Translations under genes and position numbers: made by a program
Assembly (NCBI GenBank): GCA_016790695.1
Contig: JAEUOS010000041.1
Span: 1-47,035, forward strand
Source: Burkholderiales bacterium
GTDB taxonomy: Bacteria; Pseudomonadota; Gammaproteobacteria; Burkholderiales; JAEUOS01
Direction: 5' to 3'
DNA: 47,035 bases
Notes under the pieces: generated by a model
The model's database searches: none
Seen by the model: the letters and a program-made list of their open reading frames with translations, nothing else
Told to the model about the DNA's origin: nothing
Part shown: positions 1 to 7,991 of the stretch, one piece after another
How positions within the stretch are numbered: position 1 is the stretch's first letter
Layout of the letters: each line of letters opens with the position of its first letter

Positions 1-458
1 GCCGTGCAGCCGGCCAGCGTGGTGCCCGCCAGCGATTGGCCATTGACCGTGCCGCAGGTCCATGCGGGGTCGGCGCCGGCGCGCGTGAACTGCACGCTGA
101 CGCGATAGCGCAGGCGCGTGCCCCAGTAGTCGGTCTGCTGCACGCCCAGCGTAGCCCACGGCAGGAACCCCTCATAGAGGTTGCCGGCGCAGCCGAAGCC
201 GACCGGGTCGGCGAGGGTGCGCTGGTCCTCGATGCCGTCGCCGGTCCGGTCCGGGCAGGGCAATCGTCCATTGACGGCCGCGAACGCGAGCAGCGCCTCG
301 CGCGCGGCTTCCAGGCGTTCCTGGTTCGACGCGATCTGCGAGGACTGGATGAGGCGGGTCAGCGGCGTGATGCCCGCCGCGATCACCAGGCCGAGAATGA
401 GCATGACGATGGCGATCTCGGTGAGCGTGAACCCGTTCTGCGATCGGATTGCCTTCAT
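1..458 (-). CDS. Type IV prepilin / pseudopilin (3' end cut by window edge)
   Basis: My translation of the minus strand from the ATG at 458 stays open to base 1, giving 152 complete codons. The N-terminus is a class III prepilin signal: a short basic leader MKAIRSQNG, then FTLTE with the conserved Glu at +5, then a hydrophobic helix to about residue 33. A prepilin peptidase would cut after Gly9. Downstream are RLPCPD (65-70), LPWATLG (99-105) and several cysteines, a pattern seen in minor pilins. The start overlaps the stop of the upstream gene by ATGA, so it is the last gene seen in the pilus run. It could be a minor rather than the major pilin; the missing C-terminus prevents a firmer call. 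Confidence 0.85.
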   Translation of the reverse strand, partial: MKAIRSQNGFTLTEIAIVMLILGLVIAAGITPLTRLIQSSQIASNQERLEAAREALLAFAAVNGRLPCPDRTGDGIEDQRTLADPVGFGCAGNLYEGFLPWATLGVQQTDYWGTRLRYRVSVQFTRAGADPAWTCGTVNGQSLAGTTLAGCT

Positions 459-1933
459 GGGGCCACCACCACGGTCTTGTCGTTGTAGGAGCGGTTCAGC
501 GCCGCCGTGGGCGGGTCGAAGCGCGTATCGCCGTTCGTGTTCTCCACGCTGTCAAGGTAATCCGCGAGTACGGCGGATGGTCGCGTCTGGGCCGCCGCGC
601 GCGAGGCGGCGAACGGAGCGACGGCGATCGGGGCGCCCGCGCCGACGACCAGTGCCCGTGCGGCGCGCCCGGCGGCCAGGCGAACCCCGCTCGCGCCGCC
701 GCATTCGGCGGAAGCGCTGGCCGCCGGCGACGGCTGGGTGCAGTCGGCGACGACCTTGTAGATGAGATAGTCGCCCCACAGGTTGGTGTTGAACCAGCCC
801 AGCAGGCTGCCGGCAAACTCGGGGTGGCCGCACGGCCCCGGGTTGGCGCCGGTGGTTGCCTTGCCCGGCACGAGCCCCTCGAGGACGCCGCTCTCGCATT
901 GGCCGCGCACCGCGGCCGCGAGTTGCGACAGCGGCGCGGCGTAGGGAAAGTAGAGATTGATCGCGAAATAGGCGCGCAGTGCGCCGGCGACATATTCGCC
1001 GACGCGGCGCTCCGCGATTTCCATGAGCTCGTCGATGGTGATGTAGACCAGAGTGTCGTTGCAGTTGTAGGGTTGCGCGAAGCTCGGGTCGCTGGTCGGC
1101 ACCTTGCCCGGCGCGGCGCACTGGATGAAGCTCAGCCCGACGTTGTCCGGCCAGTTGAAGCGCGCGTTGTCGTAGGTGCCCGGTACGCAGGGCTGCGCAC
1201 AGGACGCGGTGACGGTGACGGTGTCGAGATACGAGGCCGGTCCGCGCATGGGGCTCGCCGGACGGGTCTGACCGGCCAGCGGCGGCCCCGGCAGGATCAG
1301 GACGGCCGCCGCGCGGTCGGTGAGCAGGTTGCCCTTCGGGTCGCGTACGGTGATCCAGGGAAACGGGCGCGACGGCGAGGTCACCAGATCGCAGGTGCCG
1401 GTGGCGAACGCCGCGTAGCTGGTGTTGAGAATGCCGGGATTGAGGGCGTTGATGCAGGCGTCGGTGAGATTCGCAGACATCGCGTACCACGGGATCTGCC
1501 CGAGCGGATCGTTGGCCGGCACCGCCGCATAGCCGCCCAGGCCGAGACTCGCCCACGGCAGCCGGCCGAAGCAGCGCAGCGATGGCGGAACGCCCGCCGG
1601 TCCGCCGAGGGTGGTCAGCGTCGAGCCGAACGCCCAGGTGGACCGGGCACATGCCCCATTGGCGATGCCGTCGTAGACATTGGGCGGACCGCCGGCCGGA
1701 TCGAGGAAGTCGGGTGATGGCAGGCGGCCGGGGCTGTTCACCCCGGCGATCAGGACGTAGGGCGCGGTGGCGGCCGCGGTGGCCGCGATCAGGGCGTGGC
1801 GCGCTTCGATCAGCGCCGACGCGCTCCGGCCCGGCGCGGGTTGGCCGCCGAGCAGGCGCAAGCCGATCCATGCGCTGCCGAGGATGAGCAGCAATGCGAA
1901 CGCCAGCAGTACGGCGCCGCGCTGCCGGCACAT
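455..1933 (-). CDS. Large prepilin-like protein of the pilus locus
   Basis: This 492-residue protein has a short basic leader (MCRQRG) followed by one hydrophobic helix (about 7-28) and a long Cys-rich domain expected in the periplasm. The leader resembles a prepilin signal, but the Glu at +5 is absent, as in some minor pilins. It shares RLPSPD (70-75) and RLPWASLG (124-131) with the next gene, so the two look paralogous, although this one is far larger. I chose the ATG at 1933 because it leaves a six-residue leader. An in-frame GTG at 1975 would add 14 residues. I know no exact family; a tip or minor pilin role is inferred from position and N-terminus. Confidence 0.7.
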   Translation of the reverse strand: MCRQRGAVLLAFALLLILGSAWIGLRLLGGQPAPGRSASALIEARHALIAATAAATAPYVLIAGVNSPGRLPSPDFLDPAGGPPNVYDGIANGACARSTWAFGSTLTTLGGPAGVPPSLRCFGRLPWASLGLGGYAAVPANDPLGQIPWYAMSANLTDACINALNPGILNTSYAAFATGTCDLVTSPSRPFPWITVRDPKGNLLTDRAAAVLILPGPPLAGQTRPASPMRGPASYLDTVTVTASCAQPCVPGTYDNARFNWPDNVGLSFIQCAAPGKVPTSDPSFAQPYNCNDTLVYITIDELMEIAERRVGEYVAGALRAYFAINLYFPYAAPLSQLAAAVRGQCESGVLEGLVPGKATTGANPGPCGHPEFAGSLLGWFNTNLWGDYLIYKVVADCTQPSPAASASAECGGASGVRLAAGRAARALVVGAGAPIAVAPFAASRAAAQTRPSAVLADYLDSVENTNGDTRFDPPTAALNRSYNDKTVVVAP

Positions 1934-2031
1934 CGCACGGCCACGGGGAACCCGGATCGGAGGTAACGTCGTCACGGCAACCGCACCGCAATTTCCGCGC
2001 CAGCAGGGGCTCGTGCGTGTGCGGCGGGCGG

Positions 2032-2733
2032 TCAGTTGCTGCGCGGTACCGGCGGCGGAATGGCCGGCGCCGCGCTGCCCATCCCGGGGGCGACCGCCGG
2101 CGGGAGCGCGCGCGGCGCGGCCGGCTCGGCCGGCTTTCGCGGCGGCACGGCGCCCGGGCGCGGACGCTTCCCGCCGCCGCGCCGTGCCTTCTTCGTCGGT
2201 GCGCGCTTGACGACCTTCTCGAGGGTCGGCCGCTCCTGGCCGCCGCTGACGAAGGGTACCGGCAAGCCGGCTTCGCGCGGCGCGTCCGCGCGTCCGCCCG
2301 GCACCTCGAATGCCTCGCGCGTCCCCCCTGTCGTAAGGTCGACAGTCTGTCCGGCTCTCGCCACGTGCACCCTGCCGTCGGCGGTGGTGATGCGTACCCT
2401 GCCGTCGGTCAGGGCGCGAAATGTCACGCCGTCGACACGCTCGCCGGGACCGACGACTCGGCCGTTGACTATCGCCAGCGCGCCGGTGCCCGGACGGGTG
2501 AGCACGCCCTGGATGGTGACGTGCTGGGGCCGGTCGGGTTCGTCGGCGGCCTTGCCGGCCCGCCCGCGGTCGGCTTCGAGCGCCGCGCGCTCGGCCGCGG
2601 AATGGAACAGCCGACCCAGCTCGGGTGCCGCGCGCTGCGCCGCTGCCGGTTCCTGCGCGGCGACGGCGGCAACCGTGAGGACTGCAAGGGCCGTCGGCAC
2701 CAGCGCCGCGAGGATCGGGTGCCAGGCGTTCAT
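2032..2733 (-). CDS. PilP/MshK-like periplasmic pilus assembly protein
   Basis: The 233-residue protein begins with a signal peptide or single N-terminal anchor (about 7-25, ending near AVAAQEP). A small beta-rich domain follows at about 70-140 (Val-Thr-Ile-Gln-Gly-Val-Leu, then Asn-Gly-Arg and Asp-Gly-Arg turns), of the kind found in PilP, MshK and GspC. The C-terminal third is low-complexity, rich in Pro, Ala and basic residues. The ATG at 2733 overlaps the upstream stop (ATGA); an earlier in-frame start at 2799 would lie inside the PilO-like gene and push the signal peptide inward, so I rejected it. The expected role is linking the inner-membrane PilN/PilO-like subcomplex to the secretin. 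Sequence similarity is weak and position carries much of the call. Confidence 0.65.
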   Translation of the reverse strand: MNAWHPILAALVPTALAVLTVAAVAAQEPAAAQRAAPELGRLFHSAAERAALEADRGRAGKAADEPDRPQHVTIQGVLTRPGTGALAIVNGRVVGPGERVDGVTFRALTDGRVRITTADGRVHVARAGQTVDLTTGGTREAFEVPGGRADAPREAGLPVPFVSGGQERPTLEKVVKRAPTKKARRGGGKRPRPGAVPPRKPAEPAAPRALPPAVAPGMGSAAPAIPPPVPRSN

Positions 2734-3356
2734 GATCCCTCGCGCGGCGCCGGCTCCGGCGCCTTCGCGCCGGTCAACGCGATCCATTCGAGTTGACATT
2801 CGCCTTCGAGGCGGCCGCCGCTCCCTGCCGCGACGTTGACCGCACGCGCGTCGCGGCGCGACACGGCGCAGTTGCGTACCTCGAAGACCCCCATCGGCGG
2901 GGAGCGCAGACGGCGGATGATCTCGATCACGTCGCCCTCATGGAGTACGACGAATTCGAGCTTCATCGTGCTGGCCTCGAACAGCAGGCCGGCCGACGGG
3001 TCGGGAAACAGCGGGTCCGGCTGACGCGGCCCGACCGTATAGGCCAGGCGTGGCAGCTTCAGGTCGTCGCGAATCGACGCCAGGCGCTCGATCCAGTCCA
3101 GCCGGCTTTCGTTGCCGAGGGCGCCGATCGCGCGCAGGTTGTTGTAGCGCGCGAGATAGCTGTCGATTTCCTGGCGCTCGCCGTACACGCTGTCCAGCCG
3201 CGCGCGGGTTTCGCGGAAGTCCGCCTGCGCGGCCTCGTAGACGCGCTTGGCGTCCGCATGGCGTGTCATCCCGAGATAGCCGGCAGCACCGCCGCAGGCG
3301 GCGATCGCGACGGCGCCGATCACTGCCCAGCGCAGGTGGGAGAAGGTCGACGTCAT
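2730..3356 (-). CDS. PilO/MshJ-like inner-membrane pilus alignment protein
   Basis: The 208-residue protein has a single N-terminal membrane helix (about 10-29), a heptad-like helical stretch (about 35-75, rich in Arg, Glu, Ala), and a mixed alpha/beta periplasmic domain to the end. This is the PilO/GspM/MshJ layout. The segment LEFVVLHEGDVIEIIRRLR near 130-150 is typical of the ferredoxin-like fold of PilO proteins. The start overlaps the MshI-like gene by ATGA and its stop overlaps the PilP-like gene, so translation is probably coupled. It is expected to heterodimerise with the PilN-like half of the upstream protein. Confidence 0.7.
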   Translation of the reverse strand: MTSTFSHLRWAVIGAVAIAACGGAAGYLGMTRHADAKRVYEAAQADFRETRARLDSVYGERQEIDSYLARYNNLRAIGALGNESRLDWIERLASIRDDLKLPRLAYTVGPRQPDPLFPDPSAGLLFEASTMKLEFVVLHEGDVIEIIRRLRSPPMGVFEVRNCAVSRRDARAVNVAAGSGGRLEGECQLEWIALTGAKAPEPAPREGS

Positions 3357-4975
3357 CGTTCAGGCCCGATCCGCCGGCTGATCCGCAGGCTGAGCGCCAT
3401 CCTGTCGGTCGGCACCGCCTCCGCGGTCCCCGGGTTGTCCGTGCCGTCCAGCCGGCCCTGGGGGGAGACGTCGACCGGTGCGCGCAGGACCGCAACCCGG
3501 CTGCCGCGGATGCCGCGCAGCGCATCGGCGATCCGTTCGGCGGTATCGAGGGCGCTGCGCGGGCTGCTGGCGGCCTCGCCCGCGAGGCTGCCGTGCAGCA
3601 CCGCGATTTCGAAGCGCTCGGGCGGCGCGTCGGCGGCCGAGCCGGCGGCGGCAGGCATTCCCTGCCGTGCGCCGGCGGTCTGAATGGTGTCCTCGGGAAC
3701 ACTGCTCTGCAGCCATTCGAGCCGGTCGATGCTCAATTCCGGCGCACGTTCCAGGACCTGGCCGATTTCGGCGAGCAGGCCGCCCGGCGTCACGCTGCGT
3801 CCGGCATGCTTCTCGAAGGCGGTCACGCTCGCCTTCAATTGCTCGGCGGTCGCGGGCAGCGGCGGGAAGCCGGCCTTGATGCGCTCGTAGTTGCGGACAT
3901 TCTGCCGCGACTGGCTCGACAGTTCGACCGCTTCTCCGGCCAGGGCATCGGCCTGCACGACGCGCTCGAGGCCGAAGGCAACGCCGCCGAGCATCACCGC
4001 GGCGCCACCGAGCCACAGGCCGACCCGTGTCTGCCACAGCCGATGGGCCTCGCGCAGCCAACCCGGCGCGAGACTCATTCGTGGTGTCGAGTGGGCCAGG
4101 ACATGGGCCCACAAGGCATCGGCGCAGCCGTCCTCGTTTGCCACGCCGGCCGCGGCGCTGACCTTGCGCAATCCGGCGGCCGCGCATGCGGTGCCGAGCT
4201 CGATCAGCGTCGGATCGACGGCGTCGACCAGCAGCCCGGGCCGGCTCCATGCGGCCAGGTGCCCCGGCGGCGCCACGATCAGCGTGGCCAGGCGGGCATC
4301 GCGCGGGATCAGACGCAGGCCGACGAGGTACTGTTGCGTCTTGTTGACTTCGGTCAGGCAGTTGGCGGCGAACTCGTTCGGTTCGTCTCCGGGTCCGGCG
4401 ACGGCGGCCAGGCGTGAAAAGCGCGGCACGTCGGCTTCGATCAGGGTCTGACGCAGGCCCGATCGGTTGACGGTCACGACCAGAACGCGCGGCGGCGCAG
4501 CGCCGGTGCGCCGGGCGATCGCGCGCAGCAGTGCCGGCGTCGCCGTCGGCGGCGAATGCAGCGACGACACGCGGACGCCGGCGGCGGCCAGCGGCGACAG
4601 CCACAGGTTCAGCAACTGCGCGTTGGTCAGCGCAATCATCTGCACCCGCTCGTCGCGGCGTCCGCTGGCTTCCCGGCCGATCGACGCGGTGGAGTGGAAC
4701 GGCGTATCGCGGTAGGTCTGCGCCATCCGCCGGTCGAGGATCTGTGACCGCGCCCGACCGCGCAGGAACGGCAGCGTTTCCTGGCGAAAGTCCTCCTCGA
4801 GCAGGTCGGCGAGCACCGCGAACACCGATCCGCGCCGGCTGGCGATGAAGGTGCCGTACTCGGCCGCCTCCTCGACGCCGAACCGGCCCTCGAGGACGAG
4901 CCGGCTGCCTGCCGCGACATAGCAGTCGCAGCCGGCGGCGGTGATGTTGAGGATGCGCGTTTGCGGTCCGAACAT
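3353..4975 (-). CDS. MshI-like protein (PilM-like plus PilN-like parts in one chain)
   Basis: The 540-residue protein has a cytoplasmic N-terminal half (1-300) with the low-conservation beta/alpha arrangement of actin-like PilM/GspL proteins, one membrane helix (about 317-336), a helical linker (340-395) and a C-terminal periplasmic domain like PilN. In classical type IV pili PilM and PilN are separate; in MSHA systems MshI can carry the PilM part. Here one chain appears to cover both, and no separate pilN is present. It follows the platform gene after a 21-bp gap and overlaps the PilO-like gene by ATGA. The actin-like assignment rests on context and layout, because nucleotide motifs are weak. 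Confidence 0.65.
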   Translation of the reverse strand: MFGPQTRILNITAAGCDCYVAAGSRLVLEGRFGVEEAAEYGTFIASRRGSVFAVLADLLEEDFRQETLPFLRGRARSQILDRRMAQTYRDTPFHSTASIGREASGRRDERVQMIALTNAQLLNLWLSPLAAAGVRVSSLHSPPTATPALLRAIARRTGAAPPRVLVVTVNRSGLRQTLIEADVPRFSRLAAVAGPGDEPNEFAANCLTEVNKTQQYLVGLRLIPRDARLATLIVAPPGHLAAWSRPGLLVDAVDPTLIELGTACAAAGLRKVSAAAGVANEDGCADALWAHVLAHSTPRMSLAPGWLREAHRLWQTRVGLWLGGAAVMLGGVAFGLERVVQADALAGEAVELSSQSRQNVRNYERIKAGFPPLPATAEQLKASVTAFEKHAGRSVTPGGLLAEIGQVLERAPELSIDRLEWLQSSVPEDTIQTAGARQGMPAAAGSAADAPPERFEIAVLHGSLAGEAASSPRSALDTAERIADALRGIRGSRVAVLRAPVDVSPQGRLDGTDNPGTAEAVPTDRMALSLRISRRIGPER

Positions 4976-4996
4976 GGCGGTGGCGGGGGCGGCGGC

Positions 4997-6205
4997 TCAG
5001 ATCTTCAGCTTGCCGATGGCGTCGTAGATCGGGCCGAGCACGGCCAGCAGCACCCAGCCGATGATCGCGCCGAGGATCACGGTGAGGGTGGGCTCGATCA
5101 GGCTCTGGACGCGCTCGATCGATTCGCGGACTTCCCGATTGTAGAAGTAGCTCACGTTGAGAAGCGACTGGTCGAGGCCGCCGGTCGACTCGCCGACCTT
5201 GAGCATGCGCAGGACCAGCGGCGGGAACAGTCCTACGGACTGGAATGCGACCGTGATGTTCTGGCCCTCGCTGATCAGGGCGCCGGCGCGCGCGAGGGCG
5301 TCGGCGACCGCGAGGTTGCCTGCGACCTCCTCGGAGATCTTGAGGGCGTCGAGGACGGTGATCCCGGCGGAGTACATCATCGCGAACGTGCTGGCGAAGC
5401 GCGACAGGATGATCTTGTGCAGGATCGGACCGACATAGGGAATCGCCAGCTTGTGGCGGTCGAACGCGAAGGCGAAATTCGGGAAGGTGCGCACGCCGAT
5501 GACGATGCCGAGCAGGGCGAGGATCGGAAGGCCCAGGATCAGGTACCAGTAGTCGCGAATGAACGCCGAGACGGCGACCAGCGCGCGCGTCTGCAGGGGC
5601 ATTTCCTGTCCCATGTTCTTCAGGAAACTGCCCAGCTGCGGCACCAGGACGACCATCAGGAACGCAACTGCGGCGAACACCACCACACCGACGAACGTCG
5701 GATACATGACGATCTTCTTCGTGTGCGCGGCCAGCTCGTCCTGCCATTTGAGCGAATCGGCGATCCGCTGCAGGACCTCGGTCAGCCGGCCGGTGCTCTC
5801 TCCGGCGCGGGTCAGGCTGACGAAGATCCGGTCGAACACCGCCGGGTGGTCGGCCAGGGCCTCGGAGAGCGTCTTGCCGCCTTCGATGGCCTCGATCATC
5901 GAGCCGATCACCTCGCGGAACCGCTGCGAGTCCATGCTGTCGCGCAGCTCGGTGAGGCCTTCGAGCAGCGGCAGGCCGCTGCCGGTCATCTGCTCGAGGT
6001 GAAAGCAGAAGGTGATCAGGTCGCGGCGGGTGATGCGATTGCTGCCGAACAGCGCGCGCCGCGTGTCCGCGGCGAGTTCGGCATTGATCAGGTCGAGCCC
6101 GATACGCTTGAGGCGCAGTTCGAGGTCGATCAGATTGACCGCTTCGAGGCGGCCGCTGACCCGCTTGCCGAGCGAATCGACCGACTGATAGGCGAAGACG
6201 GCCAC
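4997..6205 (-). CDS. mshG: Inner-membrane platform protein, GspF/PilC/MshG family
   Basis: The 402-residue length and N-terminus (MAVFAYQSVDSLGK) are typical of the family. Two GspF domains are visible: the first around 66-190 with FCFHLEQMTGSGLPLLEGL, the second around 268-390 with the matching FASTFAMMYSAGITVLDAL. Membrane helices lie near 168-190, 220-240 and 372-395. The protein is the membrane platform on which the ATPase acts during pilus extension. It follows the ATPase gene by 34 bp. Family membership is certain; the mshG name rests on the surrounding MSHA-like genes. Confidence 0.93.
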   Translation of the reverse strand: MAVFAYQSVDSLGKRVSGRLEAVNLIDLELRLKRIGLDLINAELAADTRRALFGSNRITRRDLITFCFHLEQMTGSGLPLLEGLTELRDSMDSQRFREVIGSMIEAIEGGKTLSEALADHPAVFDRIFVSLTRAGESTGRLTEVLQRIADSLKWQDELAAHTKKIVMYPTFVGVVVFAAVAFLMVVLVPQLGSFLKNMGQEMPLQTRALVAVSAFIRDYWYLILGLPILALLGIVIGVRTFPNFAFAFDRHKLAIPYVGPILHKIILSRFASTFAMMYSAGITVLDALKISEEVAGNLAVADALARAGALISEGQNITVAFQSVGLFPPLVLRMLKVGESTGGLDQSLLNVSYFYNREVRESIERVQSLIEPTLTVILGAIIGWVLLAVLGPIYDAIGKLKI

Positions 6206-6239
6206 GCGCGGTCCTAGGCGGTCGCGGAACCCGGGCCGC

Positions 6240-7991
6240 TCATTGCGCGCCCATCACCCGGCCGGTGAAGTCGACCACGCGCGCGACTTCCTCGATCGTG
6301 GTGGAGCCGTCGAGAACGCGCCGCACCGCGTCTTCTGCCAGCGGCACGAACCCCTTGGCCAGGGCGAGCTGGGTCAGCTCGCGGGTGGTCGCGCGCCGCG
6401 CCACGAGTTCGTCGAGGTCGAAGTCCATCTTCAGCACCTCCATGATCGCGAGCCGACCCCGGTAGCCCCGATACTCGCAGTGCTCGCAGCCGACGGCGTG
6501 ATGAATGGTCGGCGCCTCGTCGGGGTCGATGCCCATGATGCGGCACTCGACCGGCTCGGCGCGCCGCGGTTCCTTGCAGTGCGGGCACAGGCGACGAATC
6601 AGGCGCTGCGCGACCACGCCGACGATGTTGCCGGCCATGATGTCCGGCAGGATGCCGATGTCGAGCAGGCGCGGAATCGCGCCGATCGCCGAATTGGTAT
6701 GAAGGGTCGAATAGACCTGGTGGCCGGTCATGGCCGCGCGAAACGCCATTTCGGCGGTGTCGGCGTCGCGAATCTCGCCGACCAGGATGACGTCGGGATC
6801 CTGGCGCATCAGCGAGCGGATCCCGGTGGCGAAGTCGAGCTTGACCGCCTCGTTGACGCTGCTCTGGCGCACCATGTTCATCGGGTACTCGACCGGGTCC
6901 TCGAGGGTCATGATGTTGACGCCCTCGGAGTTGATGTGGTTGAGGATCGAGTACAGGGTCGTCGTCTTGCCCGAGCCGGTCGGCCCGGTCACCAGAATGA
7001 TGCCCTCCGGCCGGGCGATCATCAGCTTCATCAGCCCGAGCTGCTCTTCCTGCAGGCCCAGCTTGTCCAGAGGCACCAGACCACGCTGCCGGTCCAGGAT
7101 GCGCAGCACGACGTTCTCGCCGTGCGTGGTCGGCTGCGCGGCGACGCGGAAGTCGACCACGCGGCCGGTCAGGGACAAGCTGATGCGGCCATCCTGCGGC
7201 GCGCGGGTCTCGGCGATGTTCATCTGGCTCATCACCTTGATGCGCACCACCATTGCCGGCCAGTACTGCTTGTGCAGGGCGCGGATCTGGCGCAGCACGC
7301 CGTCGACGCGGTAACGGATGCGCAGGAAGTTCTGTTCGGGCTCGAAGTGGATGTCCGACGCGCCGCGCTGGACGGCGTCGGCGAGCAGCGCGTCGACCAG
7401 TCGGACCATCGGCTGGCTGTACTCGTTGGTCGTCGTCGACAGGCTCTGGTAGTCGATCTCTCCGGTCTCGATCTCGTTCAGGATGCCGTCGATCGACAGC
7501 TCGTAGCCGAAGTACTGGTCGATCGCGCGCGCGATCTCGGATTCGCCGGCCAGGAGCGGCAGGACGTCGAAGGCCTCCTTGGTGGTCGAAAGCAGATGGG
7601 CGCGCAACTGGTCGAGCGCGACGACGTTGTTCGGATCGCTCATCGCGACCGCGAAACGGCGCCCGCGCCGGTCCATCTCCAGCGGGAACACCATGTGGCG
7701 CTTGGCGAACTCGCGCGGGACGGCGCTGATGGCGGCGGGATCGATGATGATGTGCGCCAGGTCGACGCCGGTGGCGCCGAGATTCTCGGAGAGCGCGTCG
7801 CGCAGCGTCGCCTCGGTGACGAAGCCGAGCGCCTTCAGCGCCTTGCCGAGCGGCTGGTTGGTGCGCTGCTGCTCCTTCAGGGCGATGCGCAGCTGGTCTT
7901 CGGAGAGAATCCCGCGCTCGACCAGGATGCGACCGAGCGGCTTCTGCGGCGGGGCGGCGCCGGCCGCGGCGCGGGGCGGCGGCGCGTTCAT
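6240..7991 (-). CDS. mshE: Pilus assembly ATPase, GspE/PilB/MshE family with tandem MshEN motifs
   Basis: A 583-residue secretion ATPase. Walker A is GPTGSGKT (336-343), the Asp box is TLEDPVEYP (362-370), Walker B is VILVGEIRD (401-409), and a His box lies near 428-435. Zinc-ligand cysteines are C469, C472, C502 and C505, with an extra C483. The N-terminus carries two MshEN-type 24-residue motifs (18-41 and 47-70) separated by exactly five residues, the arrangement known to bind cyclic di-GMP; the usual first Arg is Pro in both copies. It powers pilus extension at the inner membrane, with the next gene as platform partner. Its start overlaps the TPR gene by ATGA. Confidence 0.95.
   Translation of the reverse strand: MNAPPPRAAAGAAPPQKPLGRILVERGILSEDQLRIALKEQQRTNQPLGKALKALGFVTEATLRDALSENLGATGVDLAHIIIDPAAISAVPREFAKRHMVFPLEMDRRGRRFAVAMSDPNNVVALDQLRAHLLSTTKEAFDVLPLLAGESEIARAIDQYFGYELSIDGILNEIETGEIDYQSLSTTTNEYSQPMVRLVDALLADAVQRGASDIHFEPEQNFLRIRYRVDGVLRQIRALHKQYWPAMVVRIKVMSQMNIAETRAPQDGRISLSLTGRVVDFRVAAQPTTHGENVVLRILDRQRGLVPLDKLGLQEEQLGLMKLMIARPEGIILVTGPTGSGKTTTLYSILNHINSEGVNIMTLEDPVEYPMNMVRQSSVNEAVKLDFATGIRSLMRQDPDVILVGEIRDADTAEMAFRAAMTGHQVYSTLHTNSAIGAIPRLLDIGILPDIMAGNIVGVVAQRLIRRLCPHCKEPRRAEPVECRIMGIDPDEAPTIHHAVGCEHCEYRGYRGRLAIMEVLKMDFDLDELVARRATTRELTQLALAKGFVPLAEDAVRRVLDGSTTIEEVARVVDFTGRVMGAQ

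Noticed and set aside
449..1717. Plus-strand open frame of 422 codons opposite the prepilin-like gene
   Set aside because: Arg/Gly/Ala-rich shadow; the minus strand carries a clear prepilin-like protein coupled to its neighbour.
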